Assembly (NCBI GenBank): GCA_004555265.1
Contig: SFIQ01000029.1
Location: 1 to 21,802, forward strand
Source: Ruminococcus sp.
GTDB taxonomy: Bacteria > Bacillota > Clostridia > Oscillospirales > Acutalibacteraceae
DNA length: 21,802 nt
Reading direction: 5' to 3'
Made by a program: the position numbers and the translations under genes. This document shows, one piece after another, positions 21,463 to 21,802 of this stretch (its first letter is position 1; every line of letters starts with the position of its first letter). Under the pieces are notes generated by a model. That model did no database searches. It saw nothing but the letters and a program-made list of their open reading frames with translations, and was not told the origin of the DNA.

Positions 21463-21670
21463 ATTGGGGTTTGTATAACAAACCGTAGGGGCGGGTTTCC
21501 ACGCCCGCCCGCGAATTTTGATGTGATTTCGCGGAACAACACTTAGGTCGTTCCCTACAATTCGTAGGGGCGAACTGTGTTCGCCCGACAAAAAGCGATG
21601 TCATTTCGCGGAACGGTCAAGACCGTTCCCTACGGGTTGTAGGGGCGATTCACGAATCGCCCGCCGTTTC

Positions 21671-21788
21671 CGCCCCCTCTCAGAGGGGGCTGTCAAATGC
21701 AACGCATTTGACTGGGGGAGAGATTTTTTCATTTCTCTCCCTCCGGCTTTTGCCTGCGGCAAAAGCCACCTCCCTCTAAGAGGGAGGG
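21671..21788. repeat. Nested multi-hairpin element
   Basis: Consecutive hairpins: GCCCCCTCTCAGAGGGGGC, CAAATGCAACGCATTTG, GGGAGAGA...TCTCTCCC, GGCTTTTGCC/GGCAAAAGCC, and CCTCCCTCTAAGAGGGAGG. A shorter relative with the same order of hairpins lies at 9147-9197. Confidence 0.75.
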
Positions 21789-21802
21789 GATACGGGGCGC
21801 CG

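Larger units (their letters stand above)
21096..21802. repeat. Terminal repeat cluster after the M18 gene
   Basis: Some 700 bases without a gene. In order: an AATTGGGGTTTGT module; a GTAGGGGCGGTCGACCCGGCCGCCC hairpin (21119-21143); a polar inverted repeat (21147-21235); two nearly identical 150-bp blocks (21234-21386 and 21463-21615) with GGGCGGG, AACGAC/GTCGTT and GGCGAAC/GTTCGCC hairpins; a polar inverted repeat between them (21371-21462); AACGGTC/GACCGTT and GATTC/GAATC hairpins (21610-21662); and a nested hairpin set from 21671. The last bases (from about 21790, TACGGGGCGCCG) match the start of the hairpin at 9244 and continue past the window. Confidence 0.85.

Noticed and set aside
4713..21802. 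CRISPR array in the repeat clusters
   Set aside because: Repeats are palindromic modules of mixed type and uneven spacing, with no unique equal-length spacers and no cas genes.

Overview
The window is a piece of a bacterial chromosome. It most resembles a Clostridia-class Bacillota, probably an uncultured gut Oscillospirales relative. The grounds are the gyrB-gyrA pair, a YerC/TrpR-like regulator, DUF951, the pyrophosphatase-like/NUDIX fusion, strong Shine-Dalgarno sites, CCA encoded in the tRNA genes, and ordinary UAA/UAG/UGA stops. Core genes are moderately GC-rich. One block (about 12.28-14.37 kb) is sharply AT-rich and looks acquired. The lineage call is an inference from gene content, not from a search.

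Layout. 1-4.7 kb (+): the end of gyrB, gyrA, a CPBP membrane protease-like gene and tadA. 4.8-5.6 kb (+): an Mrp-type ATPase broken by a small internal deletion. 6.1-8.7 kb (-): a NUDIX fusion protein and a small membrane exporter, then a terminator, then DUF951 and prfA. 9.6-11.6 kb (-): a yerC-like regulator, a methyltransferase and hslO in one tight operon with a palindrome over its promoter. 11.8-12.3 kb (+): five tRNA genes (Val, Asp, Phe, Gly, Cys). 12.2-14.4 kb: an AT-rich island bounded by a 51-bp direct repeat of the 3' part of tRNA-Cys. 14.7-21.1 kb (+): uppP, a TPR membrane protein fused in frame to Sua5, nfo, a broken coaE, a lytic transglycosylase and an M18 aminopeptidase.

The island is the most unusual part. 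It has no integrase and carries a membrane-anchored protein with an FxLYD-like domain. It also has what looks like a type I toxin-antitoxin pair: a 31-residue hydrophobic peptide on the minus strand facing a roughly 95-nt small RNA with a consensus promoter and a shared terminator. Paired GTGCGAA motifs, 11 bp apart, lie just inside both ends and could be integrase arm sites.

The long intergenic stretches (4.7, 5.7-6.0, 8.8-9.5, 18.3-18.6 and 21.1-21.8 kb) are packed with interspersed repeats. One family is an 82-92 bp polar inverted repeat. A second is made of short hairpins with a constant GTAGGG flank but changing, still complementary arms. A third is made of nested hairpins. They form mosaics and tandem copies and sit only between genes.

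Two normally intact genes (mrp, coaE) carry internal deletions with frameshifts, and a third pair (TPR and sua5) is merged into one frame. This means either real gene decay or assembly error, and the sequence alone cannot decide.
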